Part shown: piece after piece, positions 52,482-61,500 of the stretch
Layout of the letters: each line of letters opens with the position of its first letter
Numbering within the stretch: the stretch's first letter is position 1
DNA from: Pseudomonas veronii
GTDB taxonomy: Bacteria > Pseudomonadota > Gammaproteobacteria > Pseudomonadales > Pseudomonadaceae
Length of the DNA stretch: 64,000 nt
NCBI RefSeq assembly: GCF_001439695.1
Contig: NZ_JYLL01000017.1
Coordinates: 57,793-121,792 of the forward strand
Reading direction: 5' to 3'
Translations under genes and position numbers: made by a program
The notes under the pieces: generated by a model
Told to the model about the DNA's origin: nothing
The model's database searches: none
What the model saw: the letters and a program-made list of their open reading frames with translations, nothing else

Positions 52482-52498
52482 ACTCTTGATTCAAGAGT
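52482..52498. terminator. Hairpin between convergent genes
   Basis: ACTCTTGA-T-TCAAGAGT, a perfect 8-bp stem placed at the junction of the repeat-protein gene and the orphan RHS tip. It lacks a clear T tail, so its strength as a terminator is uncertain. Confidence 0.45.
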
Positions 52499-53085
52499 GG
52501 AGAGTGGCGGATTTGTTTAGGCAAGTCCGCCCTTTAATTTTGAAGTGTTTTTCATACTGTGCAACTGAACCGCCATGTGGGTACGTAGCCTCATAGGCAG
52601 ACTTTCTGACAAGCTGCATTGTTGTATTGCCGGATTTTGCGTCGAAGTCATCAACCTGGTGCCAGGTATAGTGTTTCTTGGCGCTTCTAGGAATACCTGG
52701 TTCTTTGTAGGCTTGAGTAAAGTCGCGCGATTTAGAGCCTTGCATCTTGATCGTCACGATACTTCTGTGTGAGCCTTTTATCGGATACAGGTCACTGCTG
52801 CCAGTAAAGTCCACCCCTGCATACGCCCAGCCCCATGGATCGGCCCATCCAATTGGGTTTGGCGCGTATTGGTAAAGATTGAGGCCACCTTCCAACCCAA
52901 TCGGATCCGGCGTCGTAAACCGCCCCACATCCGGATCATAAAACCTAAACGTATTGAAATGCAGCCCCGTCTCCCGGTCCAGATACTGCCCCTGAAACCG
53001 CAAATTCTGCTCTTCAATGTAATAAGGCTCGCGCACCTCTATCTAGCGTGTTACCCCATATCTGATACGTTACCTGCCAGGCCCT
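52491..53085 (-). pseudogene. Orphan RHS core end with a nuclease-like tip, frameshifted upstream
   Basis: An open frame (52491-53036, 181 residues) starts inside the RHS core: YYIEEQNLRFQGQYLDRETG, then DPDVGRFTTPDPIGL and the DPWGW junction at about residue 70. Upstream, WQVTYQIWGNTL (to about 53085) continues the core in another frame, with one extra base relative to the intact copies. The tip (residues 71-181) contains HYTWHQVDDFD and TYPHGGSVAQYEKH, which recall HNH/endonuclease VII-like toxins of the WHH type, with a glutamine in the third position. Without PAAR or chaperone-recognition parts it cannot be delivered alone; it is a donor of tips by recombination. No immunity gene follows. 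Confidence 0.7.
52893..53039 (-). repeat. 147-bp direct repeat, copy 1 (copy 2 at 54234-54380)
   Basis: The RHS-core segment here and the one at 54234-54380 are identical except for one base (C/A in the GGATCCGGCGT-GTAAAC stretch). The corresponding part of the first rhs gene (about 59030-59180) is clearly diverged. The repeat marks a recent recombination or tip-displacement point. Confidence 0.9.
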
Positions 53086-53259
53086 GTGTCTGGGGTCAAC
53101 TTCCCAGCACCGCGCTTCACTTCAAATATATGTGGTTTGCCGTGGCTGTCTTTGGCAACAAACGGAAAATTTCCGCTGCTGCGCCTCCAATTCAAAAGTC
53201 TCATCGTAGATCTGGCGACGTGCGATTTTAATTGAGCCAATAGGATGGGTTCCTGCCAT
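53070..53259 (-). pseudogene. Remnant of a small gene with a frameshift
   Basis: An ATG at 53259 opens a frame reading MAGTHPIGSIKIARRQIYDE; after about 30 codons the sensible sequence switches to another frame (GNFPFVAKDSHGKPHIFEVK) that ends with a stop at 53070-53072. A one-base change would join the halves into about 62 residues. The E-x-K pattern could belong to a restriction-like nuclease, but the piece is too short to name. The remaining bases 53260-53371 are AT-rich and hold nothing recognisable. Confidence 0.4.
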
Positions 53260-53371
53260 ATATCAATATAGAACCTTGCTGTTAGTCCTGGGTTTATTAA
53301 GCGGGGTATTTATTTGATCTGTGATTTTAAATAAGTTTGCCTCATGTGATATGGTTGAAGTTCGTCGATGT

Positions 53372-53818
53372 TTATTCCGGATTCTTAAGTTTGTCCGGAG
53401 GCAATTTTCGCACTTCCTTACGTATAGCGTTATAAATGCTATCGATTGGCTCCGACATCTGGATCTTTAATGCATCAAAGACCTCTTTTACACCTTTTTC
53501 GTGGTACTCAAGGTATTTTTCATAGCCTGTAGGGTCTTTGTTGATAGGTTGGCTGGGCATTCTCAAGGAGTAGCTCACTGCTTTATTTCTCTTAGATACC
53601 TCAGGGCCTGTAACATTTAGGTCCAGTAGCCCAGACACGCTTGAGTCCCTCAGGCTCAGCCAATAATTGTCACCATATTTTTTATCGAACACTTCGGTGT
53701 TTATTATCTGGCGTTCGAGTTGTTCTCGAATAATTCGGCTAACATGGTGCGATACATAAAAAACAGCAGCGGGATCTGGGAAAAGTCCGCTTATGGCGAT
53801 AGGGTATGGGTTGCGCAT
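53372..53818 (-). CDS. Candidate immunity protein for the second RHS effector
   Basis: 148 residues of no recognised family, soluble, 13 bases after the rhs gene at 53832-58178 on the same strand. This is the standard place of the cognate immunity gene in polymorphic toxin loci. The chain is charged and AT-rich in codon use, with LERQIINTEVFDKKYGDNYW and YEKYLEYHEKGVKEVFDALK. Its role, binding the GIY-YIG-like tip and blocking it, is inferred from position only. Confidence 0.65.
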   Translation of the reverse strand: MRNPYPIAISGLFPDPAAVFYVSHHVSRIIREQLERQIINTEVFDKKYGDNYWLSLRDSSVSGLLDLNVTGPEVSKRNKAVSYSLRMPSQPINKDPTGYEKYLEYHEKGVKEVFDALKIQMSEPIDSIYNAIRKEVRKLPPDKLKNPE

Positions 53819-53831
53819 TATTTATCCTCTC

Positions 53832-56800
53832 TTATTTGCCACATAGCGATTTAGGGCCTTTATAGCTCTTTTTGTTTCCTTCAGGAATCAGTCCGCCAGT
53901 TTTTTTGTAATGTGCATCCAATTTGGCAGTTTCGATGGTCTTGGCCGCCTGGGTCGTGCTTATGCCGCTTTCTAGAACGGTACCCTTAATCGTTTTACCA
54001 GGATTCAGCCGTTCTAATTTTTCTACTTGTTGGTGAAGTCTGGTCGGGTTGCCGCTGGATTTTGTTACACGGTTCATATCGGCCTTGCCGTACTTGTACA
54101 GCTCACCGTCTATTCGAATTTCGTACACACCGAAATTACCTGCAGCGCCGTTGGTGTTGAGATTAAGAAGTCCCCATGGGTCAATCCAAGAGATGGGATT
54201 TTGTGCGTATTTGTAGAGGTTGATTCCCCCCGTCAACCCAATCGGATCCGGCGTAGTAAACCGCCCCACATCCGGATCATAAAACCTAAACGTATTGAAA
54301 TGCAGCCCCGTCTCCCGGTCCAGATACTGCCCCTGAAACCGCAAATTCTGCTCTTCAATGTAATAAGGCTCGCGCACCTCCTCCAGTGTGTTGCCCCACA
54401 CCCGATACGTCGCGCGCCACACCGTTTCTCCATCTGCTTCGGTCAGTTGCTCCGGCAACCCGTTCAGATCGTTGTGGTAGTAGCGGATTTTCTGCAGCGG
54501 GCCGATGCCGTCGACTCGGGCCAAGGGTTCGTAGCCTTCGTCTTCATAGACATACAGGCTCGTCTGACTGTGTTTATGCTCCTGCAACAACCGCAGGCCA
54601 TCCCACATGAACCGGGTTTCGCCCAGCGGATAGCCGTCGCGGCCATGCTCGGTTTTTTCAATACGCCGGCCCAGCGGGTCATAGGTCATCCTGAGCACGC
54701 TGCCGTTTTCATTGCGTACTTCAATCAGCCGGCTTTCGGCGTCGTAGGCAAAGCGCTGCACGCCGCGTTTGGCGCTGCGTTTTTCGATCAGTCGGCCAAA
54801 GCCGTCGTAGCGGTAACGCTTGTCCTGATAGGTCAGCAATCGGTTATGGCGCACCAAGCCGCCAGAGGTTTGCGGGCCGTCGAGCAGGTTGGCGGCCGCG
54901 TCGTAGGCGAAGGTTTCGCGCTGGCCGTGCAGGTTGTCCTGGCTGGCGATGATGCGGCCGGTGGCGTCGTAGTGCAGCAGTTGGCGATGTTGCGCTGCGG
55001 GTTGCTGGTCGAGTTTGCCGATCAGGTTGTCGGCGGGGTCGTACTCGAAGTGTTTTTGTGTGGCCGCCGGCATCAACGAGGGCTGGCTGGCGTGGCGGCG
55101 CTGGCGTGCGCGCAGGCGACCGCTGCGGTCGTATTCGCTACGGGTGCTGAGTTGGCCTTGGGTGCGCAGCACTTCGCGGTGCAGGCGGTCGCGTTCGAAG
55201 TCGCTGATGACCTGGCCGTCGAGGTTGATCTGGTGCAGGTGGCCGCTGCCGTAGTACAGGCGATTGAGCCAGCGGCCGTCGGGCAGTTGGGTTTGGATCA
55301 GGTTGCCGAGTTCGTCGTAGTGATGGTGCAGATTGCCCGCTGAACTTTGTTCGGCAAGCAACTGGCCAAGGGCGTCGTAAGCGAAACCAAGAGCCTGGGT
55401 ATTGCCCTGCAAGTCGGTGAAGGTGACGGCGGTTAGCTGGTCCACCGCATCGTAGCTGTAGTCGGTGCGGCCATCGTCGGTGGTCTTGGCAATCAACCGG
55501 CCAACCACATCGCGCTCCAGCCGATGAACGATGGGGGGCGCTGGCATCTCGGGAACCACCGCCAAGCCATTGCCATAAGGCGCCGCAACGGCGGTCACTG
55601 CCGTGATGTTATCCAGCCGGTCGTAGGTGTAGCGCTTGGCGCTGCCGTCGAGGTCTTGTTGTTGGGTCAGCCGATCCCCTGCATCCCACGCGAACCGATA
55701 GCTTTCGCCGTTCTCGTTGACCAGCGCTTGCAGCCGCCCATAGCTGTCATAGCCGAATTGCACCTGCCGGCCATGGGCGTCGGTGCGCTGGCGTACCTGG
55801 CCGCGACGGTTGTGCTGGTAGAGCGTGGTGTGCCCGGCGGGGTCGGTATAGCCCACCAACTGACCGCTGACATCGCGCTGATAGCGCTCAATGCGTCCGT
55901 CCGGCAGTTGGCTGCTGAGCAAACGCCCGTTGGCGTCATAGCTGAATTGAGTGCGTTCGCCGAGGGCGTCGGTGATGACCTGCAAATAGCCTCGCTCGTC
56001 ATAGCTGAAGCGCGTGGGGTAACCCGAGCAGTCAATGTGCTCGACCAGTTGCCCGAACGAATTCCACCGCAGCTTCTTGCGTTTACCCGTGGCGTCGACG
56101 ATTTCCACGACCTGTCCATGGGCGTCGTAGCGATAGCGAGTGATATGACCCAGCGGATCGGTTTCGGCGATGCAGTTGCCGCGCGGGTCGTAGCGATACT
56201 GCCAGCTGTGGCCGGCGGCGTCGGTTTCCACCAGCGGTAAGGCCCAATGTTCCAGCCACAGCGTCGAATCGCTGCGGCCCAGCGGGTCGGAATCGTCGAT
56301 CAGGTTGCCGGCCTCGTCGTAACTGTATGCGTGGCGCCCACCCTGTGGATCAGTGGCACTGAGCAATTGGCGTTCGTCGTTCCACTCGAACAACCAGGTC
56401 TGGCCGAGGTTGTCGCTGTATTGAATGATCTGATGCTGGGTATTCCAGTGGCGGCTGCTGACGCGTTGCAAGCCGTCCGTAATGCGGGTGAGGCCGGCTT
56501 TCAAGTCATAGTCGAACTGGTAGGCGTCACCCTCGTCGGTCCAGTGCCGGACCACGCGCCATTCCAGGTCTTCGACCAGCGCCCATTCATAGAAGCAACG
56601 CAACCCGGTGGGCAACTGATGCTCCACCATCCGGCGCCCGGCGTCGTAGGCGAAGCGCCGCTGCACCTGGCCGGTGGTATCGCGTACCTCAGCCAGATTT
56701 CCCGCCGTGTCGTAGGTATAGCTGACGAGCACTTCGCGGCGTTGATCGGGATAGATGCGTTCGATATGAGTGACGCGTTCACGCTCGCGCACCAGTTCGA

Positions 56801-58178
56801 CTTGCACCAGATCGAAAGTATCGTGCAGGCGCACCAGGCGCCCGGCGGCGTCATAGTCGACGTGGATACGGTTGTCGTTGCGGTCACCGAGCTGAGTCAG
56901 GCGGAGCAAGCCGGCATTGGTCGGGGTCGGTTCGAACAGCCGGTACAGGCCGTCATCACTTTCGATCAGCAATTGCCCGTTGAGGTGGCGCCGCACGGAG
57001 AGTCCTTCACCGGCGCTGAACACCGCGCCGCCCAGGGCAATCGAGCCCATGTCGATCGGTCGGCCCTGCTCATCGGTGTAGACCAGCGTATCGCCGCCGT
57101 CGGGATGAGGGCGGATCTCGACGCACACCTCATAGGCGACACTCCAGCCCGCGCCGAACAGACTGCCGGGGCGTTCGTCGCGGCTGTTGTAGATGCGTTG
57201 CCAGTCGATTGGCAGGATGCCGGGCAGCACGAAATCCAGCTCCTCGACATCGCCCAGCACTTTCGCGCCGGTCGCCGCATGCACCGGGTTGGACGAGCCC
57301 ATGGCCGCGTTGGCCATCGCGCCCATTGCACTGCTGACCGCCATCGAAGTCGCGCCGCCGATCAGCATGCACGGCAGCTTGCTGAAGAACTTGCCCTTGC
57401 CGCCCTTGAGCATCAACAACGCCGTGACTGCGAGCCCGACGCCGGGTGTCTTGCCGCTGCGGATTTCCCGCACCACCACTGAGCCGCCGCCAATCGTCAC
57501 GTTGGGTGAAATCAGCCCGGAAGACACCACGCTGGCGTCGCACGTACTGCGGTCGCCGCTGCGCACCGCTGGTTGGCCATTGATCGTGACCTTGGACGAA
57601 CCTTCGGCGAGAAACTGCGGCGGCATCGGTGGATGCTTCATGCACGCGACCAGGTCCAGCGGCTTTGGCACGGCGCCTGGCGCCGGAGTGGCAACCGTGG
57701 GGCGCCACATCTGCGAGAAGAAACTCTCGGCCATGTCCAGATAACTGGCCTCGGGTTCCGGCTCGGGTGCTTCCAGTTCGGTGCCTGCCGGCGCCACATG
57801 AGAGCTGATCGCCCCGGCGGCCCGGGCGGCAGGGATGTTGTTAGTCAGGGTATCGGTTGAGCCGGTGAGAATATTCGCCTGTACCGTGGGCGGGAAAAGG
57901 GCATTGCTGAAGCTATCGCATAAATTCGTCAGGCCTTTGTCTGCACCGGTCTTGCTCATGGCGAGGCCAACAATCGTGCCCACCACCGCGCCCAACAGGA
58001 AGCAGCCAAGCCCGCCGGTGGCGACGGTAATGCCAGTGGCGGCAACCACGGCCGCAGTCGCCACCGCAGTGATCGCGATATTGGCAGCCACCTCCAGCAC
58101 ACCGCCGAGGATGTCGGCCATCATCGAGGTGTGGGCCAGTGCATCGCCCATGCGAGCGGCCCAGAGTGCGTCAGACAT
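53832..58178 (-). CDS. PAAR-RHS type VI effector with a GIY-YIG-like tip (rhs 2)
   Basis: 1,448 residues. Order: N-terminal prePAAR/membrane part with a hydrophobic hairpin (about 30-75: ILGGVLEVAANIAITAVATA, GLGCFLLGAVVGTIVGLAMS); PAAR-like domain about 175-250 (MKHPPMPPQFLAEGSSKVTI, NVTIGGGSVVVREIRSGKTP); DUF6531-type start (VHAATGAKVLGDVEELDFVL); then YD/RHS repeats to about 1,330; core end DPDVGRFTTPDPIGL and WIDPWGL. The last 111 residues have GVYEI, then YKYGKA, TRLHQQ, ETAKLDAHY and EGNKKSY, matching GIY-x-YIG-R-E-N. It is expected to cut DNA in target cells. It shares its N-terminal part with rhs 1, so the same EagR should load it. Confidence 0.88.
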   Translation of the reverse strand: MSDALWAARMGDALAHTSMMADILGGVLEVAANIAITAVATAAVVAATGITVATGGLGCFLLGAVVGTIVGLAMSKTGADKGLTNLCDSFSNALFPPTVQANILTGSTDTLTNNIPAARAAGAISSHVAPAGTELEAPEPEPEASYLDMAESFFSQMWRPTVATPAPGAVPKPLDLVACMKHPPMPPQFLAEGSSKVTINGQPAVRSGDRSTCDASVVSSGLISPNVTIGGGSVVVREIRSGKTPGVGLAVTALLMLKGGKGKFFSKLPCMLIGGATSMAVSSAMGAMANAAMGSSNPVHAATGAKVLGDVEELDFVLPGILPIDWQRIYNSRDERPGSLFGAGWSVAYEVCVEIRPHPDGGDTLVYTDEQGRPIDMGSIALGGAVFSAGEGLSVRRHLNGQLLIESDDGLYRLFEPTPTNAGLLRLTQLGDRNDNRIHVDYDAAGRLVRLHDTFDLVQVELVRERERVTHIERIYPDQRREVLVSYTYDTAGNLAEVRDTTGQVQRRFAYDAGRRMVEHQLPTGLRCFYEWALVEDLEWRVVRHWTDEGDAYQFDYDLKAGLTRITDGLQRVSSRHWNTQHQIIQYSDNLGQTWLFEWNDERQLLSATDPQGGRHAYSYDEAGNLIDDSDPLGRSDSTLWLEHWALPLVETDAAGHSWQYRYDPRGNCIAETDPLGHITRYRYDAHGQVVEIVDATGKRKKLRWNSFGQLVEHIDCSGYPTRFSYDERGYLQVITDALGERTQFSYDANGRLLSSQLPDGRIERYQRDVSGQLVGYTDPAGHTTLYQHNRRGQVRQRTDAHGRQVQFGYDSYGRLQALVNENGESYRFAWDAGDRLTQQQDLDGSAKRYTYDRLDNITAVTAVAAPYGNGLAVVPEMPAPPIVHRLERDVVGRLIAKTTDDGRTDYSYDAVDQLTAVTFTDLQGNTQALGFAYDALGQLLAEQSSAGNLHHHYDELGNLIQTQLPDGRWLNRLYYGSGHLHQINLDGQVISDFERDRLHREVLRTQGQLSTRSEYDRSGRLRARQRRHASQPSLMPAATQKHFEYDPADNLIGKLDQQPAAQHRQLLHYDATGRIIASQDNLHGQRETFAYDAAANLLDGPQTSGGLVRHNRLLTYQDKRYRYDGFGRLIEKRSAKRGVQRFAYDAESRLIEVRNENGSVLRMTYDPLGRRIEKTEHGRDGYPLGETRFMWDGLRLLQEHKHSQTSLYVYEDEGYEPLARVDGIGPLQKIRYYHNDLNGLPEQLTEADGETVWRATYRVWGNTLEEVREPYYIEEQNLRFQGQYLDRETGLHFNTFRFYDPDVGRFTTPDPIGLTGGINLYKYAQNPISWIDPWGLLNLNTNGAAGNFGVYEIRIDGELYKYGKADMNRVTKSSGNPTRLHQQVEKLERLNPGKTIKGTVLESGISTTQAAKTIETAKLDAHYKKTGGLIPEGNKKSYKGPKSLCGK
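54234..54380 (-). repeat. 147-bp direct repeat, copy 2 (copy 1 at 52893-53039)
   Basis: Inside the intact rhs 2 core. One base differs from the copy in the orphan tip. Its AT-richer codons (AGG, TTT, TTA) differ from the equivalent stretch of rhs 1, so this part of rhs 2 arrived with its tip. Confidence 0.9.
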
Positions 58179-58221
58179 ACGCGGTGCCCAGGGCCGTGGC
58201 GATTTTCTTGAGACCTTCCAT
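58171..58221 (-). CDS. 16-codon leader ORF coupled to rhs 2
   Basis: An ATG at 58221, preceded by GAGGGAGCAACTG, opens MEGLKKIATALGTAYV and stops at 58171-58173, overlapping the rhs 2 start by eight bases. rhs 2 itself has no clear ribosome site, so it may depend on coupling to this frame. It could also be the truncated end of a displaced gene. Confidence 0.35.
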   Translation of the reverse strand: MEGLKKIATALGTAYV

Positions 58222-58247
58222 AGTCAATCAGTTGCTCCCTCGTCTGG

Positions 58248-58526
58248 TTACGGCATGCTCATCAAGGCTGTTCGCAGGCGTTTGATCAGCCGCGGATCTT
58301 CAAGGCAGTCGACAGGCCGCACATTGTCGAGAGCGGGAACTTTGCGTTCGATCCACCACAGCCCTTCCTTGAGCCCTCGCTTGCCTCGCAGCACAACGGC
58401 CACGTCGAGGTCGCCGGCCAATGCTTGCGCCAGGGTGCGCGCGTCTTCGTCCAGATAGTCTTCTTTGTACAGCGCTACCATGCTTTGCCAGTCGGCATCG
58501 CCGGGGTATTCATCTTCAAGTGGCAT
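58248..58526 (-). CDS. Candidate immunity protein for the first RHS effector
   Basis: 92 residues, two bases downstream of the rhs 1 stop, so almost certainly co-transcribed. No recognised family. The sequence is compact and acidic at the start (DEYPGDADWQSMVALYKEDY), with RKVPALDNVRPVDC later. Position argues for neutralising the RES-like tip; no direct sequence evidence supports this. Confidence 0.65.
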   Translation of the reverse strand: MPLEDEYPGDADWQSMVALYKEDYLDEDARTLAQALAGDLDVAVVLRGKRGLKEGLWWIERKVPALDNVRPVDCLEDPRLIKRLRTALMSMP

Positions 58527-58528
58527 GA

Positions 58529-61500
58529 TCAGAATCCTGCAAATGATATTAAGTTACTGCCGGTCGGGTTTCGCGCGGATGGGGCAAGAATCCCATCATA
58601 GCCATTGGCTTTTGCCCAGCTGCCGATCTGGTGAGTTTCGGTGTATTTGTTACCCGTAATGCTTTTGAGTGATACGCCTAACTGTTTGCGCACGTCGGCG
58701 CGCGTTAAGTCCAGCACGTTGTTTAGCTGCACCTTTTTGCTGACCAGTACCCGTGTGGACAGGTCGACATCCCAGTGGGTGACTTCGCCCAATGCGGTCT
58801 TTCGCGAGTTGGCGCCATACACGCCACCCAGTCCCCTGGCCGTGTACCGGTGTCGGGACTCCACATTCCACTTGTGTGCCTGCCAGGTCGTACCGATGCG
58901 TCCGGGCTCCTCGAATCGATACACCGTGCGATTGACCTTACGCCCCTTGGGTGGGCTTGAGCACTTCATCAGGCCCAGCGGGTCGATCCAGCTCAGGGGG
59001 TTGGGTGCGTACTGGTAGAGGTTAAGGCCGCCGGCCAGGCCGATAGGGTCGGGCGTCGTGAAGCGTCCGATCTGCGGATCGTAAAAGCGCAGCGTGTTGT
59101 AGTGCAGCCCGGTTTCTCGATCCAGGTACTGGCCCTGAAAGCGCAGGTTCTGTTCTTCGATGTAATAGGGCTCGCGGGTTTCCTCGACGGTATTGCCCCA
59201 GACTTCATAACGCGCCTTCCATACCGTATGGCCGTCGCTTTCCGTGAGCTGCTCGGGCAGGCCATTGGGGTCGTTGTGATAGTAGCGAACCTTTTGCAGA
59301 GCCCCGAGGCCATCGACGCGTGCGACGGGTTCGTAGCCCTCGTCGGCATAGATATAGAGGCTGGTCCGCTGGTTGCAGCGCTCCTGCAACAACTGCATCG
59401 CGTCCCAGGTGAATAGCGTCTGGCTCTGCTGGACACCGTTACGGTCAAACAATGTTTTGGCGATCCGTCGGCCCAGCGGGTCGTAGGTCATTTTGACCGT
59501 GGAGCCGTCGTTGTTGTTCACCTGCACCAGCCGCTGCTCGGCGTCATAGCTGAAGCGTTGGGTGCCGCGCTGGGTGCTGTATTTTTCGACCATGCGGCCG
59601 AAACCGTCGTAGCGGTAACGCTTGTCCTGATAGGTCAATAACCGGTTGTGGGCCACATGCCCGAGGCCATCTTGCAAATTGGCGGCCGGGTCGTAGGCGA
59701 AGGCTTCACGTTGACCCAGAAGGTTGTCCTGGCTGGCGAGAATGCGACCGGTGGCATCGTAGTGCAGCAGTTGGCGGTGTGTCGTGCCCGGGTGGCTGAC
59801 AAAGCGCTCGACCAACTGGTCGCTGTCGTCATAGCCAAAGCGTGTTTGTGTTGCTGGCACCAGCAGCGACTGGTCCTGTTGCCGACGCTGACGGGCGCGG
59901 AGTCGTCCGCTGCGGTCGTACTCGCTGCGGGTGCTGATACGGCCCTGGGTGCGCAGGACTTCCCGGTGAAACCGATCACGCTCGAAATCACTGATGACCC
60001 TGCCATCAAGATTGATCTGGTGCAGATGCCCGCTGCCGTAGCGCAGGCGGTTGAGCCAACGGCCGTCAGGAAGCTGGGTCTGAACCAGATTGCCCAGCTC
60101 GTTGTAACGGTGTTCCAAACTGCCGGCGGCGCTGTGTTCGAGAACCAGTTGGCCGAGGACGTCATAACCGAATCCCAGACTCTGTTGGCCGTCACGCCCG
60201 GTGAACGTGATGGATGTGACTTGATCCAGCTCGTCATAGCAATATTCGGTGCGCCCATCCAGGGTGTTCTTGGCGACCAGCCGACCTGCGGCATCCCGTT
60301 CCAGGTCGTGAATGATGGCTGTCTCGGTGCCGTGTACTGCGATCGTCTCTACCTGCGTGACGTTGTCCAGTGGGTCGTAGGCGTAGCGCTTGAGACTGCC
60401 GTCCAGGCGGTGTTCCTGGGTCAACCGGTCGCCGGCGTCCCAGTCGAACCGGTAGCGTTCACCGTTCTCGTTGGTCAGGCTTTGCAGGCGGCCGTAAGCA
60501 TCATGGTTCAACGTCACGCGGCGGCCATGGGCGTCAATGCGCTGATGTAACTGGCCACTCAGGGCATGCTGGAAGTAGGTAGTGTTGCCAGCGGGGTCGC
60601 GATAGCCGATGACCTGACCACAGGCGTCGTGCTCATAGTGTTCGCTGCGGCCGTCGGGCAATTGCTTGCGGGTGAGTCGGCCTTGATCGTCATAGCTGAA
60701 CACCGTGCGCTCGCCCAGTGCATCGGTGCTGGTCAGCAGCAGGCCGCGCTCGCAGTAGCTCAAGCGAGTGGTCATTCCCGAACAGTCGGTGTGCTCGCTT
60801 AACTGGCCGAGCGGCGTCCAGCGCAGGGTTTTGCTCTTGCCACTGGCATCGGTGATTTGCACGACTTGCCCGTGGGCATCATGACGATAGGCCGTGACGT
60901 TCCCAGCAGCGTCGGTTTCGCTGACGCAATTGCCGCGCGAGTCGTAACGGTATTGCCAGGTATTGCCTGCGGCGTCGGTTTCTGCCAGCGGTAGTGCCCA
61001 ATGTTCCAGCCACAAGGTCGATTCGCTGCGCCCCAAGGGGTCGAGCGTCTCGCTCAGGTTACCGGCTTCGTCGTAGCTGAATTGGTAGTGCCCGCCGTTG
61101 GGATCGGTGGCGCCCAGCAGTTGGCTTTCATCATTCCATTGGAAGGCCCAGGTACGTCCGAGCACATCGATAGACTCGATGATCTGATGCTGTTGATCCC
61201 ATCGGCGGATGCTGATTCGCTCCAGCCCGTCGGTGATGCGGGTGATGCCAGCGTCCAGTTCGTAGTGGTAATCGTAGGTGTCCCCGGCGTCTGTCCAGTG
61301 CCGGACCACACGCCACTCACGGTCTTCCACCAGGGCCCACTGGTAGAAACAGCGCAAGCCGGTGGGCAATTGATGCTCGACCATACGCTGCCCGGCATCG
61401 TAGACAAATCGACGTTTAACCTGGCCGTCGGATTGACGTACACAAGCCAGATCGCCACGGCTGTCGTAGCTGTAATGCATCAGCACTTCGCGGCGCTGGT

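Noticed and set aside
54027..55343. Plus-strand frames opposite the rhs genes (also 56247-57482, 59648-60550 and 61001-61654)
   Set aside because: Antisense of RHS repeats; no ribosome sites or recognisable domains.
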